Position numbers and translations under genes: made by a program
Source: Mesorhizobium amorphae CCNWGS0123
Lineage (GTDB): Bacteria; Pseudomonadota; Alphaproteobacteria; Rhizobiales; Rhizobiaceae
Reading direction: 5' to 3'
Assembly (NCBI RefSeq): GCF_001686985.1
Contig: NZ_CP015318.1
Location: 5,640,001 to 5,704,000, forward strand
DNA length: 64,000 nucleotides
The notes under the pieces: generated by a model
Database searches by the model: none
What the model was told of the DNA's origin: nothing
The model's input: only the letters and a program-made list of their open reading frames with translations
In this document: positions 63,853 to 64,000 of the stretch, piece after piece
Layout: each line of letters opens with the position of its first letter
Numbering within the stretch: position 1 is the stretch's first letter

Positions 63853-64000
63853 ATGGCAGACCCGATCATCGCCGCCATCGCTTTCGATGGCATCAGTCCA
63901 TTCCACCTCTCCGTGCCGTGCCTGGTGTTCGGCGCCGACCGCACCAGGCTTGGCCTGCCGCGCTTCGACTTCCGCGTCTGCGCGATGGAACAGGGCGCAA
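63853..64000 (+). CDS. GlxA-family transcriptional regulator, cut by the right edge
   Basis: The first 49 residues (MADPIIAAIAFDGISPFHLS...) match the start of the DJ-1/PfpI-like domain of GlxA-type AraC regulators, whose C-terminal AraC helix-turn-helix would lie beyond the edge. The ATG follows GGTGTCCC. It is divergent from the isochorismatase-family gene, and regulators of this type often control such an adjacent amide- or amino-acid-degrading enzyme. Family call from the N-terminus only. Confidence 0.8.
   Translation, partial: MADPIIAAIAFDGISPFHLSVPCLVFGADRTRLGLPRFDFRVCAMEQGA

Overview
The window is GC-rich chromosomal DNA from a Rhizobiales alphaproteobacterium, most probably Mesorhizobium or a close relative. 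This rests on rhizobial-type protein sequences (petABC, ClpS2, ChoXWV, hemF, DUF1344, DUF1285), dense gene packing with many 1-4 base start/stop overlaps, and an intergenic palindrome of a kind I associate with Mesorhizobium. The species call is inference. I saw no rRNA, tRNA, CRISPR array, insertion sequence or phage gene.

Layout. 1-6661: a leftward operon (di-iron hydroxylase, ribose-type sugar ABC transporter, Rieske ferredoxin, TIM-barrel isomerase, and the start of another enzyme) with a divergent LacI regulator and a cluster of palindromic operators. It looks like an inducible pathway for uptake and oxidative opening of a sugar- or cyclitol-like compound, comparable in logic to rhizopine (moc) catabolism. 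6994-13479: housekeeping genes (L25, Pth, YchF, CorA, a MaoC pair, Apt, an FMN 2-hydroxyacid dehydrogenase). 13690-16468: the cytochrome bc1 operon petABC. 16781-22130: cupin, two small unknowns, GNAT and a pair of ABC exporters. 22589-28427: trmL, soxR with its box, hemF, DUF proteins, CCA-adding enzyme and Nudix.

28575-35400 is a MoxR / DUF58 / BatA-DUF4159 / GATase-like membrane cluster. 35407-40116 holds clpS2, small exported proteins, an OmpR/EnvZ-type two-component pair, YciI and DUF1127 proteins. 40271-48184 has two paralogous BTAD/TolB-like/TPR regulators bracketing a leftward three-gene operon (cysteine-synthase-like, group II PLP decarboxylase, alpha/beta hydrolase); a frameshifted remnant of a second decarboxylase lies at its end. 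48280-52549 contains a persulfide-dioxygenase/rhodanese fusion and the choline transporter choXWV. 52788-53918 has thymidine kinase and a cytochrome c.

54249-60893 is a compact five-gene operon of unknown function: a long coiled-coil protein, two soluble proteins without recognisable domains, an AAA+ ATPase and a membrane-anchored DUF2333 protein. It is the best candidate here for an undescribed system. Directly behind it is the leftover 3' end of another DUF2333 allele. The window closes with fhs, an isochorismatase-family hydrolase and the start of a divergent GlxA-type regulator.
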